Of a stretch of 64,000 nucleotides of DNA, positions 1 to 9,134 are shown in pieces. The notes under the pieces were generated by a model. That model was not told the DNA's origin, did no database searches, and was given only the letters and a program-made list of their open reading frames with translations. Origin of the DNA: Methanocella conradii HZ254 (GTDB lineage Archaea; Halobacteriota; Methanocellia; Methanocellales; Methanocellaceae); contig NC_017034.1 in the NCBI RefSeq assembly GCF_000251105.1, positions 1,860,001-1,924,000 of the forward strand, written 5' to 3'. A program made the position numbers and the translations under genes. Each line of letters opens with the position of its first letter. Position 1 is the stretch's first letter.

Positions 1-1044
1 AATCCTGTAATCGATGTTGAAAAGCCTGTTTTCTTTTAAGGCCACCTCTACCGATTTTTCCATCATTTCCCTGTCCTCGGGGTGGATACGGGACATCAGC
101 CACTCACAGGTAGGCCGAATTTCGCCCGGCTCGTAGCCGAAGATCCTGAATATCTCATCCGACCACTGCATCTCGCCGGTCTTAAGGTTCCACGCCCAAT
201 TTCCGATATGGGCTATTCTTTGGGCCCTTGAAAGGATGGCCCTGCTTTTTATAAGCGCTTTCTCGGCTTTCTTGCGCTCTGTGACGTCTATTGCTGATAC
301 CAGGCCGGTCGGCTTTCCCTCTAATGATATTAATTCGGAGGATATCTCCAGCCATTTCTCGCGCCCATCAGGGGTCAATACTCTAACCTCGTACCTGCCC
401 GGCACCTTTTCCCCGCGTAGCCGGGCGGCCGCCCTTTGTCTGACTATTTCACGTTCAGCGGGGTGGATAAAGCTGGTAAGCTCCATGTTTAAAAGCTCTT
501 CACGTCCCAACCCTACCATTAACTCCGTCGTCCTGTTAACATATATCAGCTTGCTATCCCGGTATAGCAGGATGGCGGCGGGCGACGACTCTGCGAGTAT
601 CCGGAACTTTTCTTCGCTTTCCCGCAGCGCCTTTTCAGCATGCTCGCGCTCTATCATCTCGCCCTTCAAGGTCTCGTTGATGCGGCTTAGCTCAGCAGTC
701 CTTTCCCTGACGCGGGTCTCCAGGCTATTATATACCATATCCTTTTTTTCCGATATTGTCCCGACAATGTAGGCGACTATCAGGAACATTGAGGCCCTTA
801 AAAAAGTGTTATAGGTGAACGGCCCATCGACCATATAGTTTATCAGTATGTGGAGGGCGCCCAGGAATAGTGCCAGATAAACGGCTTTCTTGTGATACCA
901 GACGCCAGCGATTATAATCGGGATGTAGAAGAGGTGGGTGTAGACGATGTCAATGCCCAGTATAACGTTAATATAAAATGCCATGAATACGGTCGCCAGT
1001 ATCGTCGCGCCCAGCACGATTGGCTTACATAGTCTATAAGCCAC
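1..1044 (-). CDS. PAS-domain sensor protein with membrane N-terminus (partial, C-terminus outside window)
   Basis: Read on the minus strand, an open frame runs from a GTG at 1044 to the window edge (348 codons). Residues about 1-100 form several hydrophobic membrane segments, including a YTHLFYIPI motif shared almost exactly with the kinase at 49201-50637. A short coiled linker follows, then one full PAS domain (about residues 145-265, ending in a typical DVTERKKAE junction) and the start of a second (ending DYRI at the edge). A histidine kinase or other output probably lies outside the window. A GAGGAG sits rather far (about 20 bases) upstream of the GTG, so the exact start is uncertain. Confidence 0.75.
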   Translation of the reverse strand, partial: MAYRLCKPIVLGATILATVFMAFYINVILGIDIVYTHLFYIPIIIAGVWYHKKAVYLALFLGALHILINYMVDGPFTYNTFLRASMFLIVAYIVGTISEKKDMVYNSLETRVRERTAELSRINETLKGEMIEREHAEKALRESEEKFRILAESSPAAILLYRDSKLIYVNRTTELMVGLGREELLNMELTSFIHPAEREIVRQRAAARLRGEKVPGRYEVRVLTPDGREKWLEISSELISLEGKPTGLVSAIDVTERKKAEKALIKSRAILSRAQRIAHIGNWAWNLKTGEMQWSDEIFRIFGYEPGEIRPTCEWLMSRIHPEDREMMEKSVEVALKENRLFNIDYRI

Positions 1045-1207
1045 GCTTATATCTACAGATATAAGGACTCCTCAATATCTAATATGCTAATAATAATTAA
1101 TATTATTTGAAAAAATAATGAAACTTCGCCTGTATCCTAGCTTCAGCAGCATGAGGCCTCCTTATCGTACCAAAAAGGACTTTATTCTAGAGGACATCCA
1201 TATATCG

Positions 1208-1867
1208 ATGATGCATATGAAGCTTAGTGCCATCCTCATCATTGGGTTAATGTTAATATGCTTTATCACCCCCGCATTTGCGGAGCGTGTTTACGTGATG
1301 GATGCAGAGTACCCGGAAGACCCGAACGGGAATCCACGGGCTGTCCTGGTACACTTCGAAAAGGCCGTGGAGTCGGACACTTCAGACGTGTTCTCCCCGG
1401 TAAACTTCCCATCAGACCAGTACAAGTACGTGACAATATACTATTCGCTATACAACCCATCTGACAAAGACGTGGAGTATGAGTTCAACGTCTCAATCAG
1501 GGACCAGGAGAACAGGTCCTTTAGTGCCGACGAGTTCATCCTGGCAGAAAAGGTGCCCGCACATGGCAGCCTCCAAAACAGGGTAAAGTGCTTCGCAGTC
1601 TACAGGAATTCGACCAACTTGCAGCTCGTATGGACTGATAAGGAGGTCAATCCTCCCTGGGACCACTATGATACTTTTATAGACCTTAAGTTCCAGGATG
1701 CCACGCCTACGCCTACTCCTACGCCTACTCCAACGCCTACTCCGACGCCTACTCCTACGCCATCAAACCCCGCAGGGCAATGCATGCCATTCCTTCCAGT
1801 GGGATTGATAATAGGGGGGGTTGGCGGAGCGGGAGCGCTAATCAATAGGCATAAGAAGCGGCGATAG
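1208..1867 (+). CDS. Secreted, membrane-anchored protein with Thr-Pro linker
   Basis: Family not recognised. The protein begins with a signal peptide (MMHMKLSAIL..., cleavage probably after AFA), followed by an extracellular domain of about 150 residues. A TPTPTP linker encoded by a CCTAC-type short tandem repeat (about 1700-1763) comes next, then a C-terminal hydrophobic helix ending in HKKRR. This layout suits an archaeal surface protein held by a C-terminal anchor. I chose ATG 1208 because it places the signal peptide at the N-terminus. The frame is open upstream to 1118, but that would put charged residues before the signal. It ends one base before the cinA-like gene. Confidence 0.6.
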   Translation: MMHMKLSAILIIGLMLICFITPAFAERVYVMDAEYPEDPNGNPRAVLVHFEKAVESDTSDVFSPVNFPSDQYKYVTIYYSLYNPSDKDVEYEFNVSIRDQENRSFSADEFILAEKVPAHGSLQNRVKCFAVYRNSTNLQLVWTDKEVNPPWDHYDTFIDLKFQDATPTPTPTPTPTPTPTPTPTPSNPAGQCMPFLPVGLIIGGVGGAGALINRHKKRR

Positions 1868-1868
1868 C

Positions 1869-2558
1869 ATGGACGCCATCATAATCTGCGTGGGCGACGA
1901 GATCCTGTCCGGAGACGTCACAGACCTCAACTCGACGTGGCTCGCCAAACGCCTCGCAGAGCTTGGCACGATTGTGAAGAGGATTGAAGTCATACCTGAT
2001 GACGTGGCAGCTATATCTTCCACCGTTAAAAGCTCACGGGCGGACAAAGTCTTAATCACGGGGGGACTTGGCCCAACGCACGATGACGTGACCAGGCAGG
2101 CGATAGCGGTGGCCTTCGGCAGAAAACTGGCCAGGAACGATGAGGCCGTGAAGGTCGTAGAGGCCGCCGCAGCCCGGCGTCACGCGTCCCCAAGGCCTCA
2201 ATCTTACGTTATGGCCGAAATACCCGAAGGCGCGGCGGTGATCTCGAACCCGGTCGGCGCCGCCCCGGGCTTCATCATTGATGGCCGCGTATACGTTTTC
2301 CCCGGGGTGCCGGCGGAAATGAAATCGATGTTTGAGCTTGTGAAGGACGATTTCAACGGTAAAAAATTATTCGTAGACTGGCTCGTCACGAGGCGTCCTG
2401 AGTCTGATATAGTCTCCGAGCTAAACGAGGCCGTCAGGATGTTCCCTGAGGTCTCGTTTGGCTCCTATCCATCGGATGTGGTAAAGGTCAAGATGAAGTC
2501 ATACGATCCAGAACGGTTAAGGGCGGCGAAGGAATGGCTTGCAGGGCGCATACTATAG
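1869..2558 (+). CDS. CinA/MoaB-like molybdopterin-binding domain protein
   Basis: A 229-residue protein matching the MoCF-biosynthesis / CinA N-terminal fold: the opening GDEILSGDVTDLNSTWLA, the ITGGLGPTHDD loop, and GAAPGF followed by FPGVPAEM are hallmark elements. CinA-family proteins act on ADP-ribose or nicotinamide nucleotides. Archaeal stand-alone forms lack the C-terminal amidase domain, as this one does, so the substrate cannot be assigned. It is the first gene of a tight plus-strand run with the M29-like peptidase (9-base gap to its chosen ATG) and alaX. Confidence 0.8.
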   Translation: MDAIIICVGDEILSGDVTDLNSTWLAKRLAELGTIVKRIEVIPDDVAAISSTVKSSRADKVLITGGLGPTHDDVTRQAIAVAFGRKLARNDEAVKVVEAAAARRHASPRPQSYVMAEIPEGAAVISNPVGAAPGFIIDGRVYVFPGVPAEMKSMFELVKDDFNGKKLFVDWLVTRRPESDIVSELNEAVRMFPEVSFGSYPSDVVKVKMKSYDPERLRAAKEWLAGRIL

Positions 2559-2567
2559 GTGAATATC

Positions 2568-3524
2568 ATGGGCATCAAGGATAGCGCCATGATAGCGGTA
2601 AAGGACTGCATGGGCGTGAAGCCCGGAGAAAACGTGCTCATCGTCTCTGACACGGAAAGGGACTTCATCGGCGTCCCGATTTATGAGGCCGCGATGGAGC
2701 TGGGCGCGGAGGCGGTCTACGTGGAAATGAAGCCCCGTACCATGAGCGGCGAGGAGCCGCCCGAGCCTGTAGCGGAAGCAATGCTGCACTCAGACGTGGT
2801 CATAGCGCCCACAAAGTTCTCTTTGACCCATACTCGGGCCAGGATAAACGCGTGCTCAAGAGGCGCGCGCATCGCAACCATGCCGTTGACAGAGGGCACG
2901 AGAGGCCTCATCATGGAGATGTTCTCCACCGGAGGCATGACCGCCGATTACCATAGGATGAAGTCGAACATAAGCCGCCTTCTCTCGCGCCTTCAGGGCG
3001 TCAAGCAGGCGCGCATCACGACTGCTCTGGGCACCGATATACTGGTAGAGCTTGGGGGCAGGAAATGGCATGAAGATACCGGCCTGGCGCTGAGGCCCGG
3101 CGACTTCACGAATCTGCCTGGCGGTGAGCTATTCATAGCCCCCACAAATGCTAATGGCAGGCTTGTCATCGACGGCACCTTTGGTGACTTTGGCCTGCTC
3201 GAAACGCCGCTTGAGCTTTTAATCGAGAATGGCATGGTCGTGGAGGCAAAGGGCGCCCACGCGGACGACCTTAAAGAGCTATTCAAAAAGATGGGCCCAG
3301 GTGCCCGCACTGTCGCTGAGCTTGGCATTGGAATGAACCCGAAGGCCCGGCTCTGGGGAATTTTGCTGGAGGACGAAAAGGCCGGCAATACGGTACACCT
3401 TGCGCTGGGCAATAATATCGGCTTTGGGGGCACCTGTGACGTCCCCCTGCATGCCGATGGCATCGTGACTAACCCAGCTATTTATATTGATGGGAAAAAG
3501 CTCGATATAGGTGAGTATCTATGA
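2568..3524 (+). CDS. M29-type aminopeptidase-like protein
   Basis: A 318-residue protein of the leucyl aminopeptidase (thermophilic peptidase M29) superfamily. The C-terminal half carries the characteristic LPGGELFIAPT, ELGIGMNP, LLEDEKAGNTVHLALGNN and HADGIV blocks, which in this family hold the metal-binding Glu, His and Asp residues. I took ATG 2568 rather than GTG 2559 because AGGTGA lies 6 bases before the ATG. The protein is paralogous to 10754-11731. Its stop overlaps the alaX start by four bases (ATGA), implying translational coupling. Peptidase activity is inferred from the family. Confidence 0.8.
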   Translation: MGIKDSAMIAVKDCMGVKPGENVLIVSDTERDFIGVPIYEAAMELGAEAVYVEMKPRTMSGEEPPEPVAEAMLHSDVVIAPTKFSLTHTRARINACSRGARIATMPLTEGTRGLIMEMFSTGGMTADYHRMKSNISRLLSRLQGVKQARITTALGTDILVELGGRKWHEDTGLALRPGDFTNLPGGELFIAPTNANGRLVIDGTFGDFGLLETPLELLIENGMVVEAKGAHADDLKELFKKMGPGARTVAELGIGMNPKARLWGILLEDEKAGNTVHLALGNNIGFGGTCDVPLHADGIVTNPAIYIDGKKLDIGEYL

Positions 3525-4180
3525 GGCTCGATGTGCCAAAGAACCTGTATTTTGACGACCCATACGTAAAGGAGTTTTCGTCCAGGGTGGCCGCCGTGGA
3601 CGGCAACCTCGTTGAGCTTGAGGATACGTATTTCTTTCCGCAGGGCGGCGGCCAGACTGGCGATACCGGCACAATAGGCGGCGAAAAAGTCGTGAACGTG
3701 GTGGCCAAGGACGGCAGGATTCTCCACGTCATGGAAAACGCCACGGCATTCCATGTGGGGGACAGCGTTAAGTGCGCCATCGACTGGGAGAAGCGCTACA
3801 GGAAAATGCGCCTGCACTCCGCGTCGCACATCGTGTATTACTTAATGCGCGAAGTATTCGGCGAAGGCTGCGATATCGCGTCGTCCGGCCTGTTAGACGA
3901 GAACAAAGAGCGGTCCGATTACTTTTTTAATGGGCCGCTTGATAGGGCTAAGCTCAAGGAGGTGGAAGATAGGGCGAACGCCCTGATCGCGGAAGGCCAC
4001 GATATTAAGGCTTATAGGGACCCCGCGAACCCCAATGTTTTGAACTGGGAGCTTGGCTCCTGGAAAATGGAGTGCTGTGGCACGCATCCCAAAAACACAA
4101 GGGAGATAGGGCGCATCCAGCTATCCAGGGGCAAAAAGCCTGGAAAAGGCAGGGAACGCATAGAGATATCTTTAGCTTAA
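3521..4180 (+). CDS. alaX: Alanyl-tRNA editing protein AlaX
   Basis: A 219-residue free-standing homologue of the AlaRS editing domain, which hydrolyses Ser- or Gly-mischarged tRNA-Ala. The zinc site is intact: H99xxxH103 (HSASH) and C185xxxH189. The N-terminal part has the YFFPQGGGQTGDTGTI motif of the AlaRS/AlaX family. Length fits the medium AlaX class. It is coupled to the preceding peptidase gene by ATGA overlap and is last in the run, followed by an AT-rich intergenic stretch. Confidence 0.9.
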   Translation: MRLDVPKNLYFDDPYVKEFSSRVAAVDGNLVELEDTYFFPQGGGQTGDTGTIGGEKVVNVVAKDGRILHVMENATAFHVGDSVKCAIDWEKRYRKMRLHSASHIVYYLMREVFGEGCDIASSGLLDENKERSDYFFNGPLDRAKLKEVEDRANALIAEGHDIKAYRDPANPNVLNWELGSWKMECCGTHPKNTREIGRIQLSRGKKPGKGRERIEISLA

Positions 4181-4327
4181 GGGATTTGCCTAAAACTAAT
4201 TATATGAGATATAATAAATAAGCACATAATCTGTAACTTTGCATGAACAAAACCTATAAATCATATTAAAGCATAGTATTGGATGGTATTTACAAATAAT
4301 GATTTATAATAAATAGCGGGTGTGGTA

Positions 4328-4654
4328 ATGGAGAAGAGGGAATTCGAAATATTAAAAACGCTGTCCTATGCGGGCTCAATGGATGTGTTGTTCACCGTGA
4401 CCAAGGGTAAGACCAAGTTCACGGACATAATGTTCGAGACCAAGTTGAACCCGGGCATATTGAATCGCCTGTTGAAAGCGCTCATCGCATCGGAGGTTCT
4501 CGAGAAGGATGTTGATGGCTACCATTTAACTAAGAAGGGCGCCTTGATCGTGTCTTATACTCTAGACATCCTGGCCCTCAATGGAGAAAAAGAAAGCCAT
4601 CGCGACCTTAAAGAGATATTGTCAACGAAAATTGGGCAGAAGGCAAGGGCATAA
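4328..4654 (+). CDS. Small winged-helix transcriptional regulator
   Basis: A protein of about 108 residues with a single winged helix-turn-helix: KFTDIMFETKLNPGILNRLLKALIAS resembles the recognition-helix region of HxlR/PadR-like archaeal regulators, followed by the wing (GYHLTKKGALIV) and a short tail. ATG 4328 has GGTG five bases upstream; GTG 4322 is an alternative. It is monocistronic and convergent with the next gene. A TATA-like AT-rich segment precedes it. The target is unknown. Confidence 0.7.
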   Translation: MEKREFEILKTLSYAGSMDVLFTVTKGKTKFTDIMFETKLNPGILNRLLKALIASEVLEKDVDGYHLTKKGALIVSYTLDILALNGEKESHRDLKEILSTKIGQKARA

Positions 4655-4663
4655 ATAATTTTT

Positions 4664-4680
4664 GGGGCGGTTAGCGCCCC
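4664..4680. terminator. Hairpin between convergent genes
   Basis: GGGGCG (4664-4669) and CGCCCC (4675-4680) form a perfect six-pair stem. A T-run precedes it on the plus strand and CTCTTTATTA follows. The stop codon of the minus-strand gene lies in the loop. It probably ends transcripts from both sides; function is inferred from position. Confidence 0.4.
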
Positions 4681-5621
4681 CTCTTTATTATCAGGCATGC
4701 CGCTCCTAGCATGCATGCTAGCGCGAGCAACGCGGCAAAGCCCGGGGACCGGGCGGTGGTAGGGGCCGGAGCAGAGCTTAAGGAAAGCATGGCTTTATAT
4801 GAGTCAATGCAGGTGCCGTTATCGTATGCGTCGAACCCCACGGTCACTATCTGGTTGTTTTGAGTCATTATGGATGGCGTTGAGACGTTTTTCGTGGAGT
4901 CGGCTTCTATGGATGCGGTGATGTTGTTTAGGGGGTCTTCAATCCATGCCCGGATGGTGATGGGGCTATCGCCGTCATTGGTGGCGGTGATCGTCTCATG
5001 GTCAAAGTCCCAGCTTGGCGAGGAGAACACTTTACGTGGGGATGGCGCCGTAACCGGGCTACTTTGTTGTGGTGTGCCCGTCTCGACCTCAGGCGCAGGT
5101 GTGGGCGTGAGGATGGGAGCAGATGTCGGCTGAGTATTTGAGGGAGGCTTCGCAGCAGGCGTCGGGGTCGGCGTTGGAACTGGAGTTGGCGTTGGAGCTG
5201 GAGTGGGAGTTGGCGTGGCTGTAGCATTCGGCTCAGGGGTCGGAGTAGGCGAGCCTACATCATAATTGATTTCCTGGGTCCCGAGATTATACATTCCCTG
5301 GCCATCGTTGGATATGGGCTCGACAGTATCCGTAATGGTGTGGCCATTATAGCTGGCCTTATATGGCAAGGCTGTTTCAAAGGGTAGGCCGCTGATGACG
5401 TATATGCCGTCCTGGCCCATGTAATTCGCCGTCGTTGCGGAACTGGAGCCGATGGTGACTGTAGCGCCGTTCGTATACGCTCCATTAACCTTGATGGCTC
5501 CGACTACCGTGGCCGTTTCTGGGCTATCGGATAGGGCACACGCAGTTGATATGCACGCTAAAAAGGCAATGATCACGAGCATTTTTAATAATACGCTAGC
5601 AGGCCGCATCTTGTATGGCAT
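4671..5621 (-). CDS. Secreted surface protein with PGF-CTERM-like anchor
   Basis: A protein of about 316 residues. It has an N-terminal signal peptide (ending near STACA), a small beta-rich carboxypeptidase-regulatory-like domain (about residues 40-120, with VVGAIKVNG and DGIYVISG), a long Thr-Pro-Ala linker, and a second beta domain (about 205-285). The tail PGFAALLALACMLGAACLI followed by KRGR matches the PGF-CTERM sorting signal, so an ArtA-type archaeosortase may process it and attach lipid. ATG 5621 has GAGGTG five bases upstream. Function beyond surface location is unknown. Confidence 0.7.
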   Translation of the reverse strand: MPYKMRPASVLLKMLVIIAFLACISTACALSDSPETATVVGAIKVNGAYTNGATVTIGSSSATTANYMGQDGIYVISGLPFETALPYKASYNGHTITDTVEPISNDGQGMYNLGTQEINYDVGSPTPTPEPNATATPTPTPAPTPTPVPTPTPTPAAKPPSNTQPTSAPILTPTPAPEVETGTPQQSSPVTAPSPRKVFSSPSWDFDHETITATNDGDSPITIRAWIEDPLNNITASIEADSTKNVSTPSIMTQNNQIVTVGFDAYDNGTCIDSYKAMLSLSSAPAPTTARSPGFAALLALACMLGAACLIIKRGR

Positions 5622-5786
5622 TTGCACACCTCAAAATGGCTCTCTCCAGGATACGACAAATATTATATAAATACAATATTATATAATTATCGTTTAAATA
5701 AAATGTGGTAAATGCTTGAATCATTATAGAAGCAGCGATTTTTATTTATAAGCGCGCATGGCTTAAATGATAATGAGAGGGATACG

Positions 5787-6557
5787 GTGTCTATTATTAC
5801 GCTCACGACCGATTTCGGGGACGTATATCCAGCAATCATGAAAGGAGTCATATTATCCATACACCCCGGAGCGAAGCTGGTCGATATATCGCATTCGGTC
5901 AGGCCTGGAGACGTGCGCGGCGGAGCGTTTATACTGCGCTTCGCCTCCGGCCACTTTAGCCCGGGAAGCGTTCACCTGGCAGTCGTGGACCCGGGCGTTG
6001 GAGGCAGGCGAAGGGCTATCGTGATAAAAGGGGAAAAATATTCCTTTGTCGGGCCGGATAATGGCTTGCTCATGCCTGCGGCAAGGGCGCAGGGAGCGTA
6101 CAGGGTATACGAGATATCCGACCTCTCCTTTTATGCCAGTAAAGTTAGCCCCGTTTTTCATGGCCGGGACGTGTTCGCGCCCGCCGCCGCATTCCTCTCT
6201 AAAGGCCAGGAGATGCCATGCCTGAGGGAAATCACAGACCCCGTAGACCTCGACTTCGGCGTTCCGGAGCTGAAAGACGACAGAGTAGTGGGCAAGGTCA
6301 TTTACGTGGACGGCTTCGGCAACGTAATAACCAATATTGGCGGAGAAGCCCTCTCAGGCCTGCTACACCTGGGCATGGCCCCAAAAGTTAACGGCGTCGA
6401 GATGCCATTCGTCCGCACCTATTGTGACGCCCCCAGGCGTACCCTCGTGCTGCTCGTCGGAAGCCATGGCATGGCCGAAATAGCGTGCAATGGCGATAGC
6501 GCATCTACGCTGATGGGGCTAGGCGCAGGGGATAGGGTTACAATATCGTTCCAATAG
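5787..6557 (+). CDS. S-adenosyl-L-methionine hydrolase (adenosine-forming), DUF62 family
   Basis: A 256-residue member of the SAM hydroxide adenosyltransferase / fluorinase-like family. Hallmarks visible: LTTDFGD near the N-terminus, VDPGVGG, FVGPDNGLL, FHGRDVFAPAAA, and YVDGFGNVITNI before the C-terminal beta domain. Family members split SAM to adenosine and methionine; the halogenating branch is unlikely in an archaeon. The GTG start at 5787 has GAGAGGG five bases upstream. It is followed by arfC with a 41-base gap, probably the same transcript. Confidence 0.88.
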   Translation: MSIITLTTDFGDVYPAIMKGVILSIHPGAKLVDISHSVRPGDVRGGAFILRFASGHFSPGSVHLAVVDPGVGGRRRAIVIKGEKYSFVGPDNGLLMPAARAQGAYRVYEISDLSFYASKVSPVFHGRDVFAPAAAFLSKGQEMPCLREITDPVDLDFGVPELKDDRVVGKVIYVDGFGNVITNIGGEALSGLLHLGMAPKVNGVEMPFVRTYCDAPRRTLVLLVGSHGMAEIACNGDSASTLMGLGAGDRVTISFQ

Positions 6558-6598
6558 TAAAGCCTATAATACATGGGGTATAAATCATACAGGTTCTC

Positions 6599-7270
6599 AT
6601 GATAAAGCCATACGTAACGTTGATATCGGAAATGACGGTGGACGGAAAGCTGACGCTGAAGAGGGGCCTGTCCAGCAAGATAATCATGGGCCTCATGGAC
6701 CTGGAGAGCCAGAAGTTTTTGCATAAGAAGCGCACCGAGTTTGACGCCATAATGGTGGGGAGCAACACCATCAAGATAGACAACTCGATCCTGACAAACC
6801 GCCTGGTGGACGGAAAGAGCCCTATCAGGGTCGTCCCGTGCTCTGATGCGTCCATACCGCTCGACTCAAACGTGCTAAACCGTGACGCTCCGACCATAAT
6901 AGTCGTATCCAGGCGGGCAGACGCTCAAAAGGTCCAGATGATAAGGGAGAAGGGCGCGGACGTCATGGTCTGTGGAGATGACCGTGTAGACCTCTCCCTT
7001 ATGATGGAGCGCCTTGTGGAGAGGGGCATAAAGCGGCTCATGGTCGAGGGCGGCCCTACGCTTATCTGGCTTCTCATTCAAAGGCGCATGATTGACCACA
7101 TAGTCCTTATTCAGATACCTTACATCATTGGCGGCGACAGCACTCCATCGCTTGTTGGCGGCCCTGGCGTCGACTCTATCGACCAGGTTGTCAGCACGAG
7201 GCTGACGGATTTTTATAAGGTCGGAAATCACCTTATCACAGAATACGACGTCATATACAATTCAAAATAG
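6599..7270 (+). CDS. arfC: 2,5-diamino-6-ribosylamino-pyrimidinone 5'-phosphate reductase
   Basis: A 223-residue RibD C-terminal-type reductase. In archaea this enzyme reduces the ribosyl group of the pyrimidinone intermediate in the riboflavin/F420 precursor pathway, using NAD(P)H. Motifs: MTVDGKLTLKRG with S-I-GL near the start, DAIMVGSNTI, RVVP, and the late VEGGPTLIW and PYIIGG blocks. Single-domain length fits the archaeal enzyme, which lacks the deaminase half of bacterial RibD. It is followed by a convergent response regulator gene. Confidence 0.88.
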   Translation: MIKPYVTLISEMTVDGKLTLKRGLSSKIIMGLMDLESQKFLHKKRTEFDAIMVGSNTIKIDNSILTNRLVDGKSPIRVVPCSDASIPLDSNVLNRDAPTIIVVSRRADAQKVQMIREKGADVMVCGDDRVDLSLMMERLVERGIKRLMVEGGPTLIWLLIQRRMIDHIVLIQIPYIIGGDSTPSLVGGPGVDSIDQVVSTRLTDFYKVGNHLITEYDVIYNSK

Positions 7271-7278
7271 AGCCATAG

Positions 7279-7638
7279 CTATTTCAGGTATTCCTCTACA
7301 TATTCGACCATGTCGGATAGCTTGAAAGGCTTTTTAATGTGGCCGGCGTAGAGCGCTACATCCGCTTCTTCTTGAGATATTTCTACCCCCGACATAGCGA
7401 TGATTAGCGCCTTTTTCCCGGCAGCGGTCTCTTTTAGCATCCTGGCGACTTCGTTTCCAGCGAGGTCTGGTAGCCTGTTGTCTAGCAGGACGAGGTCGGG
7501 CTCGAACCTGTTGAACTCGTCGATGCCCTCTTTGCCCGTCATGGCAGCCCTAACTTTTATCCCTCGATTCCTCAGGGCGATGCTCACCAGCTCGCATATT
7601 TCAGAGTCGTCATCGACGATAAGCACTTTACGTTCCAT
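7279..7638 (-). CDS. Single-domain response regulator (receiver)
   Basis: 119 residues, CheY-like. It has the acidic pair D10/D11, the phospho-acceptor D53 (LLDNRLPD), a conserved Ser in AMSG and the Lys in IKKPF. There is no output domain, so it probably relays phosphate within a kinase network or acts by protein contact. No kinase is adjacent; the PAS proteins at the window start and at 49201-50637 are possible partners (inference only). Confidence 0.85.
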   Translation of the reverse strand: MERKVLIVDDDSEICELVSIALRNRGIKVRAAMTGKEGIDEFNRFEPDLVLLDNRLPDLAGNEVARMLKETAAGKKALIIAMSGVEISQEEADVALYAGHIKKPFKLSDMVEYVEEYLK

Positions 7639-7773
7639 ATAATCAATAAAGAGACGTGGCTATTTTATTTATGCTTTACGTAGAAGTTTTGGTTTTATAA
7701 TGTAACGAAAACGTATTTAAGCAAAATACATATTGACTAACAAGGTGGACTTTTAGATTCCAGGGTGTACGTG

Positions 7774-9096
7774 ATGGACATAGAGGGATACGCGAAGAGA
7801 GGCCTCAGGAAAGGCGACGCAGACCTACTGGAAAAGCTGGCCAGCCGCATACTAGAGGTCAAGGACATCTCGGAGGATAGCGCAAGAAAGCTAGCAGAGG
7901 CGGTCATAGCCGAGGCCAGGGCGACGCTAGACGTCAAGGATGACATCATCGCCAGCCAGCCATGCGGAGTCACGATGGGCGCTTTTGGCGTAGGCTCCAG
8001 GGGGCGCGGTGACTTCTACGCCCACCGCAAGATAGCCGAGGTCATCGGAAAGACGGGCGCGGTGTGCGACTCGAGCCAGATGGACGACTCTGGAGTGGTA
8101 AAGGCTGGCGGGCAGTACGTCGTGGTCACGGTAGACGGAATGCACTCCAGGCTATCAGATTTTCCGTTCCTTGCAGGCTTTCATTGCACGAGGGCATCGC
8201 TTCGTGACCTGTATGTAATGGGCGCAAAGCCGGTAGCACTGTTTTCGGACATTCACGTCGCAGATGATGGAGACGTGTCCAAGATATTTGACTATACTGC
8301 GGGCATCACGACAGTCTCAGACCTCATGGGCGTGCCGCTCGTGACGGGCAGCACGCTGCGCATCGGCGGCGACATGGTGATAGGCGACCGCATGACGGGC
8401 TGCGTTGGGGCGGTAGGCGTGGCCAGCCAGCTTACAGCCCGCGTCCAATCCAGGCCCGGCGACGTCATCATGGTCAGCGAGGGCGCAGGCGGAGGCACCG
8501 TATCGACCACGGCGCTCTACTTTGGAATGCACGAAGTGGTCGAGAAGACTCTAAACGTCAAGTTTTTGGAGGCGTGCGAGGCGCTATTCGAGCACGGCCT
8601 CATAGGCAAGATCCACGCCATGACCGACGTGACCAATGGCGGCATCAGGGGCGATGCCTATGAGATAGCCGAGACGGCGGGCGTAAAGCTTCTCTTCTAT
8701 GAAGAGCGCCTGCGCAGGCTGGTCGAGCCGTCAGTCCTTAAAATGCTCGATACGCTTAGCATCGACTACCTTGGCGTATCGCTCGACGCCCTGCTCATAA
8801 TCGCCCCGCGGGAAAACGCCGACGTCATCATGAAGGCGATACGCGACAGGGGCGTCAAAATTGACATCGTGGGCGAGGTTAAAGAGGGAAGAGGCGCATA
8901 CCTGGTGGAGGATGGCGTTGAAAAGGACTTCACGCCGAAGTTCAGGGAATCAGCATACACTCCCGTCAAGAAGGTGGTCGGCGAGGAGACTCCCATGTCG
9001 TTCGAGGAGATGAAGGAGAAGGTTGACAGGGCCGCCCTGCACGCCATCCAGAAGAAGGAGCGCATGATCGCCCGCATCAAAGGCAAGCAACGGTAG
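7774..9096 (+). CDS. AIR synthase-related (PurM/HypE-superfamily) protein
   Basis: A 440-residue protein of the PurM/SelD/HypE ATP-binding superfamily. After a helical N-terminal region (about 60 residues) come SSQMDDSGVV, the phosphate-loop-like stretch around GFHCTRASLRDLYVMGAKP, a TGSTLRIGGD segment and MTDVTNGGIRGDAYEIAE. This last one is typical of the C-terminal PurM domain. Archaeal members are larger than PurM and their substrate is not known to me. ATG 7774 has AGGGTG six bases upstream and is preferred to GTG 7765. It stands alone after an AT-rich promoter-like stretch. Confidence 0.75.
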   Translation: MDIEGYAKRGLRKGDADLLEKLASRILEVKDISEDSARKLAEAVIAEARATLDVKDDIIASQPCGVTMGAFGVGSRGRGDFYAHRKIAEVIGKTGAVCDSSQMDDSGVVKAGGQYVVVTVDGMHSRLSDFPFLAGFHCTRASLRDLYVMGAKPVALFSDIHVADDGDVSKIFDYTAGITTVSDLMGVPLVTGSTLRIGGDMVIGDRMTGCVGAVGVASQLTARVQSRPGDVIMVSEGAGGGTVSTTALYFGMHEVVEKTLNVKFLEACEALFEHGLIGKIHAMTDVTNGGIRGDAYEIAETAGVKLLFYEERLRRLVEPSVLKMLDTLSIDYLGVSLDALLIIAPRENADVIMKAIRDRGVKIDIVGEVKEGRGAYLVEDGVEKDFTPKFRESAYTPVKKVVGEETPMSFEEMKEKVDRAALHAIQKKERMIARIKGKQR

Positions 9097-9134
9097 GCCC
9101 GCTGTAAACCTCTAGCTCCTCATTGCTTAACGGG

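Noticed and set aside
1700..1763. CCTAC/CCGAC short tandem repeat as a non-coding satellite
   Set aside because: It is in frame and encodes the Thr-Pro linker of the secreted protein.
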